Assembly (NCBI GenBank): GCA_023807065.1
Contig: JAJJLU010000063.1
Span: 1 to 20,968, forward strand
DNA from: Isotricha intestinalis
Taxonomy: Eukaryota > Ciliophora > Litostomatea > Vestibuliferida > Isotrichidae
Length of the DNA stretch: 20,968 nucleotides
Direction of reading: 5' to 3'
Each line of letters begins with the position of its first letter. The stretch's first letter is position 1. The notes beneath the pieces are model-generated. The model was not told where the DNA came from. It saw nothing but the letters and a program-made list of their open reading frames with translations, and did no database searches. Below, one piece after another: positions 10,628-19,876 of the stretch. A program made the position numbers and the translations under genes.

Positions 10628-11848
10628 TTACTTTTTTTTTTTTCCTTTTTTTTTTCCTTTTTTTCCTTTTTTTTCTTTTAACTCTGCAAAATATTGATTA
10701 ACTCTATTATTAAAATCATCTTCCATTCTTTTAACATTTTCATTGAAATTATTTAAATAAAGCATTTCAATATCTTCTCTTTCTTTTTTTCTAGTTTCTT
10801 CCAAAGTTTTTCTGGCTTCAATAATAATTTGAGTATCAATATTATCTTGATAATTACTAGTCATTCTTTTTCTTTCTTTCCATTCATCAGTTCTCATTTT
10901 AACATAAGCTTCATTATTATTTTTTAAATGTTCTTTAATAGTTCCAATTTGTTCAATTGATAAACCAACACTTTCATATTTACTTTCATCATCTGCTCTT
11001 TTTTCATTTGGTCTGTCTTTAAAATCTTTATTTTGAAAAAATTCTAAATTTATTATTGTTTTATTTGTTCTCAAACAATCTATTATTTTATTTCCTACTT
11101 CAGCATTTAATCTGTTATTAGCTAAATTTAATGATATTAACATTGTATTTGATTTTAAACCTTGTAATAAATCTTCTATTCCTTTAGTATCTAATTCTTT
11201 ATCATTACCTTCAATTTTTGTTAAATTATTATTTTCTAAATCTAAATATCTTAAAGTATTATTAACTTTCAATGCTTCACCAAATGCACTTCCTGTTTTT
11301 GGTCCTAAGAAATTTCCTTCTAATTCTAATCTTCTTAATTTTTTATTTTTTTTTATCATTCCTGCTATTCTTATTCCTTCAATATCATGTAAATTTTTTC
11401 TACTTAAACTTAATGTTAATAAAGATGTATTTTTTTCTAATATTGTCATTAATAAATTAAAGTCCCATCCATCTTCCATATTATAATTTGGAAATGCTAA
11501 TTCATATGCTGATGTATTTCTTAATATTGTAGAAAAAATTTCATTTAAATTTCCTTCTCCTTCTTTTATTGATCTTTCAAATTCTTCAAAAGTTGATTGT
11601 TCTCTTTCTGCTTCTTGTTTTTTTCTAAGACGTTCTGCTTCTTCTCTTGCTAATTTTGCATTTTTCTTATTTGCCATTTCTTCCATCTTTCTCTTCTTCT
11701 TTTCTGCTTCATCTTTCTTTTTCTTCTCTTCTTCTTGTTCTTTTCTTAATTTGTCATTCACTCTTGCATTGTCTGGACGAATCAAACCATAGTATTTATC
11801 TTTCATTAATTCTTCACGTGTTAATTCTATGTCTTCTTCTTCTGCCAT
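10628..11848 (-). CDS. Leucine-rich-repeat protein with charged coiled-coil ends (406 aa)
   Basis: A single exon from ATG at 11846-11848 (product starts MAEEEDIELT) to TAA at 10628-10630. Residues 30-95 are a highly charged helix rich in Lys and Glu. Residues about 135-272 hold four to five ribonuclease-inhibitor-type leucine-rich repeats, for example LRRLELEGNFLG (171-182), LRYLDLENNNLT (199-210) and LISLNLANNRLN (237-248). The C-terminal 130 residues are again charged and helical and end in a Lys/Gly-rich tail (KKGKKGKKKGKKKK). There is no signal peptide. LRR proteins with this architecture are common among axonemal and dynein-regulatory proteins of ciliates and algae, but I cannot name the orthologue. 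It is divergent from the three-exon gene to its right with 98 bp between start codons. Confidence 0.82.
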   Translation of the reverse strand: MAEEEDIELTREELMKDKYYGLIRPDNARVNDKLRKEQEEEKKKKDEAEKKKRKMEEMANKKNAKLAREEAERLRKKQEAEREQSTFEEFERSIKEGEGNLNEIFSTILRNTSAYELAFPNYNMEDGWDFNLLMTILEKNTSLLTLSLSRKNLHDIEGIRIAGMIKKNKKLRRLELEGNFLGPKTGSAFGEALKVNNTLRYLDLENNNLTKIEGNDKELDTKGIEDLLQGLKSNTMLISLNLANNRLNAEVGNKIIDCLRTNKTIINLEFFQNKDFKDRPNEKRADDESKYESVGLSIEQIGTIKEHLKNNNEAYVKMRTDEWKERKRMTSNYQDNIDTQIIIEARKTLEETRKKEREDIEMLYLNNFNENVKRMEDDFNNRVNQYFAELKEKKGKKGKKKGKKKK

Positions 11849-11946
11849 TTTTTTTTATTATATCTTTTGGGAGTTATATATATTTAAATTGTTTGTTTTG
11901 GATTTTTTTTAATTTTTTTATTTTTTTTTTATTTTTTTCAATTCAT
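11849..11946. promoter_or_regulatory. Short divergent promoter region
   Basis: Only 98 bp separate the start codons of the LRR gene (minus) and the three-exon gene (plus), so both 5' untranslated regions and promoters must fit here. The sequence is T-rich on plus. No element is identifiable. Confidence 0.45.
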
Positions 11947-12647
11947 ATGAGGAACAATGAGTTTAAGAAAAAACTTTTTAATGTATTTTTTTATTTTTTT
12001 TATACAATTTTTTTCCCCGTTTTAGATTTTTAATGGAGTTAAATTTTATAAGGATGAAGATGAGAGTGTTAATAAAAATTTTGGGTTAAGTAGCTATAGA
12101 AAATTGAAAAGAGATAAAAATTTAGATTTTTTAAAGCCTATTGGTAAATACATAATATAATATTATATTATTAGATTTAGATTTTAGCAAATCAAAAGAT
12201 TTTAATTTCAATAATGACAACAACAATAATAGACATTGTTCATTGGATTTTTCAATAACTGAAAGAAGTAAATATAAAAGAAATAATAGTAAAACATTAT
12301 TTTCAAATTTAACAATTGAAAATAATGATAAATTAAAATTAAAATTGCAAAAAAAAATAGATTATTTAAAATCAAATTATTTTTCAAATAATAAATTTAT
12401 ATATTTAAATACTCCAATAATAAAGCCAAAAATAACAAGTTCTTTTATAAATTCATCTCAATTTAAAAAAGGAATTTTTTCTCCTAATACAAATAATTAT
12501 AATATTAATAATTTATCTTTAAATTCATCAACAATAAATAATCAAATTCCAATTAGAAAAAATATAAATTTAAAACAAAGAAATAAAATAATAAAAATAA
12601 AAGAAGAAGAAGATTTATATAAATTTTCAATATTTAAATTTAAATAA
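11947..12647 (+). CDS. Three-exon protein of unknown function (208 aa)
   Basis: The exons 11947-11982 (12 codons), 12026-12143 and 12175-12647 join to 627 nt, exactly 209 codons with TAA. The first exon encodes MRNNEFKKKLFN. The second continues with IFNGVKFYKDEDESVNKNFG and the third holds most of the protein. The sequence is basic and rich in Asn, Ser, Lys and Ile, with no signal peptide, membrane span or motif that I recognise. Without splicing the last exon has no ATG near its start, and each exon frame is closed by stops at the inferred intron edges, which supports the model. Its stop lies 32 bp from the stop of the coiled-coil gene on the opposite strand. Confidence 0.65.
11983..12025 (+). 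other. Spliceosomal intron, 43 nt
   Basis: It starts GTATTT and ends CGTTTTAG, in phase 0. Retention shifts the frame into a stop a few codons into the next exon. Confidence 0.7.
12144..12174 (+). other. Spliceosomal intron, 31 nt
   Basis: It starts GTAAAT and ends ATTAG, in phase 1. AG dinucleotides at 12179-12180 and 12186-12187 are alternative acceptors; the first AG keeps the frame. A TAA lies in frame inside the intron. Confidence 0.7.
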
Positions 12648-12679
12648 TATTTGAATTAATTTTATTTAATAAAAAAAAT
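12648..12679. other. 32-bp convergent spacer
   Basis: Only 32 AT-only or nearly AT-only bases separate the TAA of the three-exon gene from the TAG of the coiled-coil gene. The 3' ends of the two transcripts probably overlap. Confidence 0.7.
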
Positions 12680-14239
12680 CTAATCAAAAATAGAAAAAGT
12701 TTTTAATTTAATTTGATTATTTTGAAGTAGAATTTTAGCTCTTCTATAAGATAATTCACTTAAAGGTTCCATTTTAATTTTTTTAAAAGTTTTAACAGAT
12801 TTTTTTCCAAAATTATCCAAAAATGAAGAACCAAAAGTACTATTTTCTCCTGTGTCAGAAAGACAAAAATTATTTGTTGTTTTACTATTATTATTTCCTA
12901 AATAATATTTAGTTTTTATTTTTGGTATTTTTTCATTTAATAATTCACTTTCTATTGTATTTTTATTTACTATTGGAAAAATATTATTTATCATTTGAAC
13001 TAAAACTGCATATTTTTGTTCTGGATTCATTTTCTCAAAATCACATTCTGAAAAATCATCTAAATTTAAATATATATTTTCACTGTTCTTATTTATATAA
13101 TTATTGTATATTTTTTCAAGAGCTGAATCATATAATTTTAATATATTTGTATATTTTTTATTTATGTAATCTAATTTTGATTGTGCTGTCTCATATTTTA
13201 ATCTATAATTTTCTTTTATTTTTTCCTTATTTAATAATTCCTTTGTTATTAAATATTTATTTGATGGATTATTACTTGAATTATTTTTTTTATGATAATT
13301 TCTAATATCAATAATTGGACTTGGTTTAAATTTTATTATATTATTTAAATTAATTGAACTATTTTTAGGAAATAAATGAGTAGAACTTGAATGAATATTA
13401 TTATGACTAATATTAACATTATTATTATTTGGAGAATGAGTTTTATTATATTTAATTGGTTTACTTATTTCATGTAATTTATCTTGAAATTCTTTGTTTT
13501 TTTGTCCTAAACAATTATTAACATTAATATAAATTTTAACATCATTTGTTAAATCTGCAACTTTTCTTTTTAATATTTCTCTCTCTTTTAATAAATCTTC
13601 TATTATTCTTGATTGATATTCTAATTCATTTTTTAATTCTTGAACATGAAGAATATTTAATTTATTATTTAATTCATTTTGTTTGTTTGAATTTGCTCCG
13701 AAATTTGCATGTTCATCTTTTAAATAATCTAACATTTTTTTCTTAAATTTTGCCATTTTTTTTTGATGATTTAATTCCATATTATCTAATTTTTTTTTTT
13801 CTTCATCAGAAAATTTTTTTATTACATCTTCTAATTCCAAAATCTTATAATAAAATATATTATTTAAATTTTCGATTTTACTTATATTTTCCATTTTATA
13901 TTTTAAATTTTCTTGCTGTAAATTAACTTGATTAACTTCTTTTTCAAAATTAGCTTCTTGTAAAGTTTTATAACTATTAAAAGTTTTTTGTTGATTAATT
14001 ATATCATTTGATAATTTTTCTATAAATTTATCTTTTTCTTTCATTGCTTTTTCTGAAACTGTGTTTGAAGCATTTTGAGCTCTTAAAGTATATATATTTG
14101 ATCTTAATGTTTTATTATCTGTTCTTAAATTTAAATTTTCTTCTTTTAAATGGGCTATTTCTTCATGTAAAATTTTTAATTCTTCTCCTTGTTCTATTAA
14201 TTTTTGAAATGTTTTTTTTTCTAAGATTGATTCCACCAT
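12680..14239 (-). CDS. Coiled-coil protein (519 aa)
   Basis: A single exon from ATG at 14237-14239 (MVESILEKKTFQ) to TAG at 12680-12682, the only TAG stop in the window. Residues about 10-260 show heptad-like spacing of Leu/Ile/Met with Lys/Glu, for example ELKILHEEIAHLKEENLNLR (20-39), and should form long coiled coils. An Asn/Ser/His-rich spacer (about 265-330) follows, then a shorter helical part (about 340-390) and a non-coiled C-terminus. There is no signal peptide or membrane span. This layout fits a structural cytoskeletal or basal-body protein, but coiled-coil composition alone does not identify the family and I give no name. It is divergent from the gene at 14346 with 106 bp between start codons. 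Confidence 0.8.
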   Translation of the reverse strand: MVESILEKKTFQKLIEQGEELKILHEEIAHLKEENLNLRTDNKTLRSNIYTLRAQNASNTVSEKAMKEKDKFIEKLSNDIINQQKTFNSYKTLQEANFEKEVNQVNLQQENLKYKMENISKIENLNNIFYYKILELEDVIKKFSDEEKKKLDNMELNHQKKMAKFKKKMLDYLKDEHANFGANSNKQNELNNKLNILHVQELKNELEYQSRIIEDLLKEREILKRKVADLTNDVKIYINVNNCLGQKNKEFQDKLHEISKPIKYNKTHSPNNNNVNISHNNIHSSSTHLFPKNSSINLNNIIKFKPSPIIDIRNYHKKNNSSNNPSNKYLITKELLNKEKIKENYRLKYETAQSKLDYINKKYTNILKLYDSALEKIYNNYINKNSENIYLNLDDFSECDFEKMNPEQKYAVLVQMINNIFPIVNKNTIESELLNEKIPKIKTKYYLGNNNSKTTNNFCLSDTGENSTFGSSFLDNFGKKSVKTFKKIKMEPLSELSYRRAKILLQNNQIKLKTFSIFD

Positions 14240-14345
14240 TTTTTATATTTTTTATCAATTATATTTAAACAATATTAATTTAAATGTTTACATATAAAAA
14301 AAATTATTTAAAGGATTTAATAGATAGAATTAAATATATAAAAAA
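14240..14345. promoter_or_regulatory. Short divergent promoter region
   Basis: 106 bp between the start codons of the coiled-coil gene (minus) and the 527-aa gene (plus). It must serve both transcripts. No distinct element is visible. Confidence 0.4.
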
Positions 14346-15959
14346 ATGATGGAAATTGAAACAAATAATAACATTCATGTTGAAAAATTTTTGGAAAGAA
14401 AAGAAAAAAATAATGAAAAAATCATGTTTATGAAATCAATATATTTTATTGCTTCTCAATGTGAATTTGCAAGACTCATAAATTTACTTTATCACACTAT
14501 TCCAAATGTAAAATATACGTTTTTTAACTTTTTTTAGTTATTTATTGTATATCCAAAAACTCTTTTTTATATATATAAATGTTGGTTTTTTGCTTTAAAG
14601 AAAATTCACAAAATAAATGAAGCCAATTGTATTTTCGAACAATTTATCTTACCTATTTGTAAAAAATATGAATTTTTATTCCAGAAAAATTTTAGATTGA
14701 AAGAAGAAGAAAAAGCTGATTTAATTTTAGAAAACAATTTAACTTATAATTTTGAGAAAATTTTAAATAACATTTCAAATTTAATTGATGAACCTTTATC
14801 TTTAAATTCAAGAAAAATAAATGAAAAAGATGATTATGAAATGGAAAGAATTAATTATGAATTATTAAATAATATTTCATTCAATGAAAGTGAAAATGAT
14901 TTATATGATTTAGAAGAATATTTTTTCGAATATATAAAAGAGAAAAACCAAATATTTCATATTGAAAAAAATTTTAAAATAAAAGATAATTCAATAAATA
15001 ATATATTTGAAGAAGAACAAAAAAATGAAATTTATAATCCTTTTCAAATGGAAATTGATTTAGAAAATGATTTAAAAAAGAATAATATAGATCACAAAAA
15101 TTCTGAAGAAAATAATTCAAATTCATATTTAATGACTACAGATTTAAGTACTTCAGATTTTTATCATAACATTAATAACATGAATAAAAAAAAAAATAAT
15201 AATTTTAATGATAATTTTATAAATGATTCTTATTCTAATTTTAATAAATATTCAAGAGATTATTTACCTAAAATTTCTTTTAAAAATGAACGATTTAAAA
15301 ATTCAGACCCTTTTTTGAAAAATTTTAATCCTAAGTTTTTAAAGAAAGAAAATATTGATAAGAAAATATTTAGAAAATTTAGAAATTTTGTTAAAGAAAA
15401 ATTCCAGAAAGAACCTAATAATATTATTTTTTCTTTTGAAAGTGAATTTTGGAAAAATTTTTGTTTTACTAATTTACTTCCTCCAATGAAATATAAAGAT
15501 TATGAATTTAAATCTTTTAATACAAAATATTTTCTTTGGTTATTTAGTCGATTTGGTTCTGTTAATTTATTTAAACAATTTATAGAAGAAAAAGGAAATT
15601 TAGTGATTGAAAATTTTATAAATGAATATAATTTAGAAAATTCAACTGAAATTAATATTATTGAAAAATTAAAAGAATATTTAAATAGAATTCCAATAAT
15701 TTATTCTAAGAATAAAAACAGTAATGATAATTATGTCAATTTAATGGAAAAAAAATATTCTTTTGATTTCAATAATCTCGAAGATACTTATTTAGGAATT
15801 AAAGATTTTAATGATGATCCTACGATGAATGTTTTTAATACTAATTTTAATATTGATTTAAGAAATGAGAAAAGTAACTTTAATTTAGACGATGAAAAAG
15901 AAGAAGAATATATTCAAAGATTAAATTCTCCTGCTTTAAATTTAGGTTTTGATTATTAA
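14346..15959 (+). CDS. Protein of unknown function, possibly ciliate-conserved (527 aa, two exons)
   Basis: Exon 1 is 14346-14507 (54 codons) and exon 2 is 14538-15959; together they give 528 codons including TAA. The N-terminal 105 residues, which cross the splice join, are helical and rich in aromatic residues (KSIYFIASQCEFARLINLLY, then YIYKCWFFALKKIHKINEAN), like a helical-repeat fold. The middle (about 130-320) is acidic, Asn-rich and probably disordered. Residues about 330-415 look like a compact domain, with FRKFRNFVKEKF, then EFWKNFCFTNLLPP and FKSFNTKYFLWLFSRFGS. I recall similar F/W-rich blocks in conserved hypothetical proteins of other ciliates, but cannot name a function. The acidic tail ends LNSPALNLGFDY. 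Confidence 0.72.
14508..14537 (+). other. Spliceosomal intron, 30 nt
   Basis: The shortest intron found here. It starts GTAAAA and ends TTTTTAG, in phase 0. Its length is a multiple of three, but the terminal TAG is itself an in-frame stop when the intron is retained. Confidence 0.82.
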
Positions 15960-16166
15960 AAATAGTTCTTTGTCTTATTATAATATAGAATATAAATATA
16001 TACATTTTATTGGTTTTAAAAAAGTAAAATTATAAAGAATTAATTATGGAATATTATTTATTATATATATTAAATAATAAAAAATTTTAAAAAATTTTTT
16101 TTAAAATTTGTTTAACATAAACAAATAAATAAAATAATAAATATAACATCAAAAAAGAGATAATAA
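15960..16166. other. Convergent intergenic region
   Basis: 207 bp between the stops of the 527-aa gene and the B-box/WD40 gene. It is AT-rich with no gene or distinct element seen. Confidence 0.6.
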
Positions 16167-17945
16167 TTAATACCATAAACAAAGGAAAGAATCAGAACTT
16201 CCAGAAGCTACTCTTCCATCTTCCAATTCAATAACAGCATTAGCACTTTTATGTCCAGTTAAAGTATTTAAACATTTAAAACTAATATGATTAAAAATTT
16301 TAATAGTATCATCAAAAGCACAACTAATAATTCTCCCATCATTTAACTGATATAAATAATTAATGTATAAATAATGATCATTAATAGTATATAAGCAACA
16401 ACATTTATTAGTTTTATAATCTGAAATGTCCCAAATTTTTATTACATTATCATTAGAACCAGAGACTAATCTTCCATCATTTAATTGTAATAAAGTTCTT
16501 ACTGAACCTTTATGTCCTTTTAAACTGGTTTTCTCAAAAGAATCATAATATTTATTATTTATATAACATAACCATATTACACAATCTCCTAATCCTACTG
16601 CAATTCTTTTTCTCTCTATGAAACTTTTTATTTCTATTAAACTAAATACTCCATTTCCAAAATTATGACTTCCTAATATATCATATGTATTCTTTTTCCA
16701 TATTATTATTCTTTCATCATCACTTCCACTTATTAATCTACCATCATTTAATTCTATTAAACCGAAAATAAAACTTCTATGAGAATTTAATTTACTTATT
16801 ATTTGATATGTATTTAAATCCCAAATAAATATCATTGAATCAGAAGAAGCAGAACATAGATTTTTATTTTTTAATTCAACTAAACAATTAATTGCTCTAT
16901 CATGTCCTTCTAAAGTAGCAATGCAATTATAATTTGATTTAATTTCCCAAATTTTAATTGTTTTATCTAAAGAACCAGAAATAATGTAATGTTTTGGATT
17001 TACTTTTAATTGAATTAAAGCTGAAATTCCGCTTCGATGTCCTTTATAATTATATATATTGTTTTGGAATATATGATAAGGATGAATTATATAATTTGTA
17101 TCAAAATATGACATTAAGGAATATGATAATGCTTCAATAGATGATATTGATGATGATAAATCATCTGTTGAAAATGTAGATGTATTAAATTGACATAATT
17201 TGGAAAAATTATTTAATATTACTACATTTTTTCTGCTGTTTAAATAATTGTTATATAATAGTTTTACTAAGTTTATTAAATTTTTGTTTATTTTTATATT
17301 TGTTTCTAATGCTTCTTCTACTTTTACTTTTATTTGATTTAATTCTAATATTTTTCTACTTATTTTACTTGTTATTTCATTTCTATATTTTGATTGACGA
17401 TCTAAATATTCTAAAGAATATTTTTCAAATTTTTCCATTGAATGAAAAGGTAGATTTAAATTAATTGAATTATAATATTCACTATGAGTTTGAATTTTAT
17501 GATGATTATGATATTCTACATAACATTTATCACAAATTAAACTATTACATCTTATACAATAATAAGATAAAGGTTTTGTATCATGAATATGACAAAAATT
17601 AACAAAGTTAATTTTATTAATATCTAAATTAGAATTAAATGTATTTAAAAGATAATTATTAGTATTTGAATTTCCTTTATTACATTTATCACATAAAAAT
17701 GAAACTCCAATTTCAGTTTTTGAGTCAAAGTCAATATAATATTTTTCCATATAAGGAATTGAAGTATTACATTTTGGACAAACTAAATAAAATAATTGTT
17801 TATTTGGTTCTTTTGATAAATTTGAGTTACTATTTGTTCTATTGTGATTTGTAGATTTTAATTTATTTGAATCTAAGGCATCTATAAATAATTTTGTGAC
17901 TACTCCTGAATATGTTTTTGTTGTTCTTCTTTGGACTTTTGACAT
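16167..17945 (-). CDS. B-box zinc-finger and seven-bladed WD40 protein (592 aa)
   Basis: A single exon from ATG at 17943-17945 (MSKVQRRTTK) to TAA at 16167-16169. Two Cys pairs at 56/59 and 85/88 (CPKC, CDKC) may bind zinc. A B-box-type finger spans 118-154, with Cys118, His121, Cys130, Cys133, Cys138, Cys141 and a His cluster at 146-149 and 154. A helical coiled-coil stretch follows (about 170-240). From 300 to the end there are seven WD repeats, starting near 300, 345, 386, 425, 475, 521 and 562, with clear GH and IW/FN signatures such as GSLDKTIKIWEI (324-335) and GSNDNVIKIWDI (496-507); the fourth is degenerate and lacks WD. The layout resembles a TRIM protein with WD40 in place of the C-terminal domain. 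No canonical RING is seen, so ubiquitin-ligase activity is unproven. The protein ends right after the last blade. Confidence 0.85.
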   Translation of the reverse strand: MSKVQRRTTKTYSGVVTKLFIDALDSNKLKSTNHNRTNSNSNLSKEPNKQLFYLVCPKCNTSIPYMEKYYIDFDSKTEIGVSFLCDKCNKGNSNTNNYLLNTFNSNLDINKINFVNFCHIHDTKPLSYYCIRCNSLICDKCYVEYHNHHKIQTHSEYYNSINLNLPFHSMEKFEKYSLEYLDRQSKYRNEITSKISRKILELNQIKVKVEEALETNIKINKNLINLVKLLYNNYLNSRKNVVILNNFSKLCQFNTSTFSTDDLSSSISSIEALSYSLMSYFDTNYIIHPYHIFQNNIYNYKGHRSGISALIQLKVNPKHYIISGSLDKTIKIWEIKSNYNCIATLEGHDRAINCLVELKNKNLCSASSDSMIFIWDLNTYQIISKLNSHRSFIFGLIELNDGRLISGSDDERIIIWKKNTYDILGSHNFGNGVFSLIEIKSFIERKRIAVGLGDCVIWLCYINNKYYDSFEKTSLKGHKGSVRTLLQLNDGRLVSGSNDNVIKIWDISDYKTNKCCCLYTINDHYLYINYLYQLNDGRIISCAFDDTIKIFNHISFKCLNTLTGHKSANAVIELEDGRVASGSSDSFLCLWY

Positions 17946-18598
17946 TATATAAAAATAAATATGTTTAAACTTTATATATTATTTTTATTTTTGTTTATAT
18001 TTATTTTATGTCTATAATAATAAAAATACTAAAATGATTTTATTGAAGAAGAAGTAAAAATCAATAAAAATGATATTAATTCTTATCCAATAAATGTTCT
18101 TTAAAATAAAGATATTTCAATAAAAAATAATTTATTTTAAAATCAAATGAAGTTAAATAAATTGAAAAATATTATTAAATTTTTAATAGCCTTTTAACTT
18201 TTATAAAATTAATTAATGAATTTATTAATCCGTTGATTGTTGATGAATTATGGTTTTATAATTCATTGGAATAATTATAGTTATTATAATAATAAATATT
18301 TGTTGTGGAAAAAATTAATTAATGTAAATACCCATATAATTATATTATATTATTTTACATATATGTATTCTTTCTTTTGTGAGTTTTTGAACCCTCAAAT
18401 TGTTATTTTAATAGTTTGTTAAACTATTATTGTTATATTAACTTTTATATTTTATGCTTTGAACAAAAAAATAAATTTTCAATTATAATTTACAATTTTA
18501 TTCATTTTTTATTTATGCTTTGTTCACTAATTTAATTTTTTTTTATTCTTTTTAAAATAAAAAATTTTTAATATATTTTTTATTTAAATTTAAATTAA
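17946..18598. other. 650-bp divergent intergenic region, no intact gene seen
   Basis: This lies between the starts of the B-box/WD40 gene (minus) and the WRAP73-like gene (plus) and must contain both promoters. One plus-strand frame (about 18030-18420) reads as Asn/Lys/Ile-rich protein interrupted by several TAA and one TGA, with a 62-codon open stretch at 18237-18422 that begins with TTG. That length is expected by chance in this composition, so I do not call a gene. Confidence 0.55.
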
Positions 18599-19876
18599 AT
18601 GAATTTTAGTGAATGTATTAAAGTGTGTGGAAATGGGAAATTTTCTTATGATAATAATTATTTAGCTTTACAGTGTTATAAATCTATTATTTTATATGAG
18701 AAGAAACAATTAAAAAAAATAGATGAAATAACATTTGATAATGAAATTTCATTTTTTGAATGGTCATATGATTCATCTCTTCTTTTAATAAAAGAAAAAA
18801 ATTCTTCAATTATTCAAATAAGAAATTTAGATAATAATAATTGGGAAGGAAAAATTATTGATGAATTATATGGAATAAAATATGCAACTTGGTTTATTAA
18901 TAGTCAATTTTTAATTACTATAAGTGATAACTTAATTAAAATGAATTTTTATTCAATTTCTTCAAAATTGATTTTAAGTGTCAAAGATATTTTATTTAAT
19001 GACGAAAGAAATATTTGTTATTCTTCTTCCAAAAATTTTTTTGCTATTCCTATTTATTTATATAAAAAAGGAGATTTTTTACAAATTTATAAAAGTGATA
19101 ATTTTAATATGGAAATAATTTTTCCTTTAAATACTTTTAAAATTAAAAAGGTTATGTTTATTAATCATGATTTAAATATATTAGTTTTTGATAGAGGATT
19201 TATAGAAAATATAATATTTATTTATAATTTAAGTGGAAGTTTATGTACAAAAATTAAGCCTTGTGATTTTAGTTTAGAAATTTTAAATATTAAAAAAGCT
19301 TTTAACGAAGAATTTTTAGCAATTGGAACCAAAGAAGAATCAATTAAAATATTTAATATGAAAAATCTAAAATTAATGGAAATTAATTTTGAAAATTATA
19401 AAGGAAAGGCAAAATATATATATAAAGAAAAAGAAGAAGAAAATTTAAATAGCAAAAGGAAAAAATCAAGAATAATTAATATAAATAATTATGATATAAA
19501 TTCTTATAAAATAAATAATACAGGAGTTAAAAAAATAGAATGGAATTATAATTCAAAATATATTGCATTTAATGAATTATCATATCCTAAAATATTATTT
19601 ATTTGGAAAATAGCAAATGAAATTTATTTAGATTCAATTTTAATATTTTTAAATAATATAAAAGATTTTAAATGGTCTCCTTCAAATAATCAATTAATAA
19701 TATTAACTGAAAATCCTTTAATTTATATTTTTTCAACAATTAAGGGTTTAAATGTGGGAAATTATTTTTTAGATTTTATTCCTTATTGTATTAAATGGGA
19801 TTTTGAAGGATATGAATTTATTATTATAGATAAAAATAGAAATAATTTAATTGTGTGTTTTCCAGATGAAAATTAA
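18599..19876 (+). CDS. WRAP73: WRAP73/WDR8-like WD-repeat protein (425 aa)
   Basis: A single exon from ATG at 18599 to TAA. The protein starts MNFSECIKVCGNGKFSYDNN, close to the MNFSE..K......FS.DG start of animal WRAP73. EWSYDSSLLLI (54-64), IIQIRNLDNNNWEGKI (71-86) and YATWFINSQFLITIS (95-109) match the conserved W.S.DS, QVWSL....W.CKI and CWSPDGRHIL segments in the same order. Later blades include FLAIGTKEESIKIFNM (239-254), IEWNYNSKYIAFNE (313-326) and FKWSPSNNQLIILT (357-370). The length is near the roughly 460 residues of human WRAP73. WRAP73, with SSX2IP/Msd1, works at centrosomes and spindle poles in minus-end anchoring and ciliogenesis, so a basal-body or spindle-pole role is inferred. 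A Lys/Glu insert (about 268-300) is the main local difference. Confidence 0.78.
   Translation: MNFSECIKVCGNGKFSYDNNYLALQCYKSIILYEKKQLKKIDEITFDNEISFFEWSYDSSLLLIKEKNSSIIQIRNLDNNNWEGKIIDELYGIKYATWFINSQFLITISDNLIKMNFYSISSKLILSVKDILFNDERNICYSSSKNFFAIPIYLYKKGDFLQIYKSDNFNMEIIFPLNTFKIKKVMFINHDLNILVFDRGFIENIIFIYNLSGSLCTKIKPCDFSLEILNIKKAFNEEFLAIGTKEESIKIFNMKNLKLMEINFENYKGKAKYIYKEKEEENLNSKRKKSRIININNYDINSYKINNTGVKKIEWNYNSKYIAFNELSYPKILFIWKIANEIYLDSILIFLNNIKDFKWSPSNNQLIILTENPLIYIFSTIKGLNVGNYFLDFIPYCIKWDFEGYEFIIIDKNRNNLIVCFPDEN

Noticed and set aside
18030..18422. Possible pseudogene between the B-box/WD40 and WRAP73-like genes
   Set aside because: The plus-strand frame looks coding-like in places, but it is broken by several TAA and one TGA, no introns of normal size remove them, and the 62-codon open part begins at TTG and is short enough for chance.
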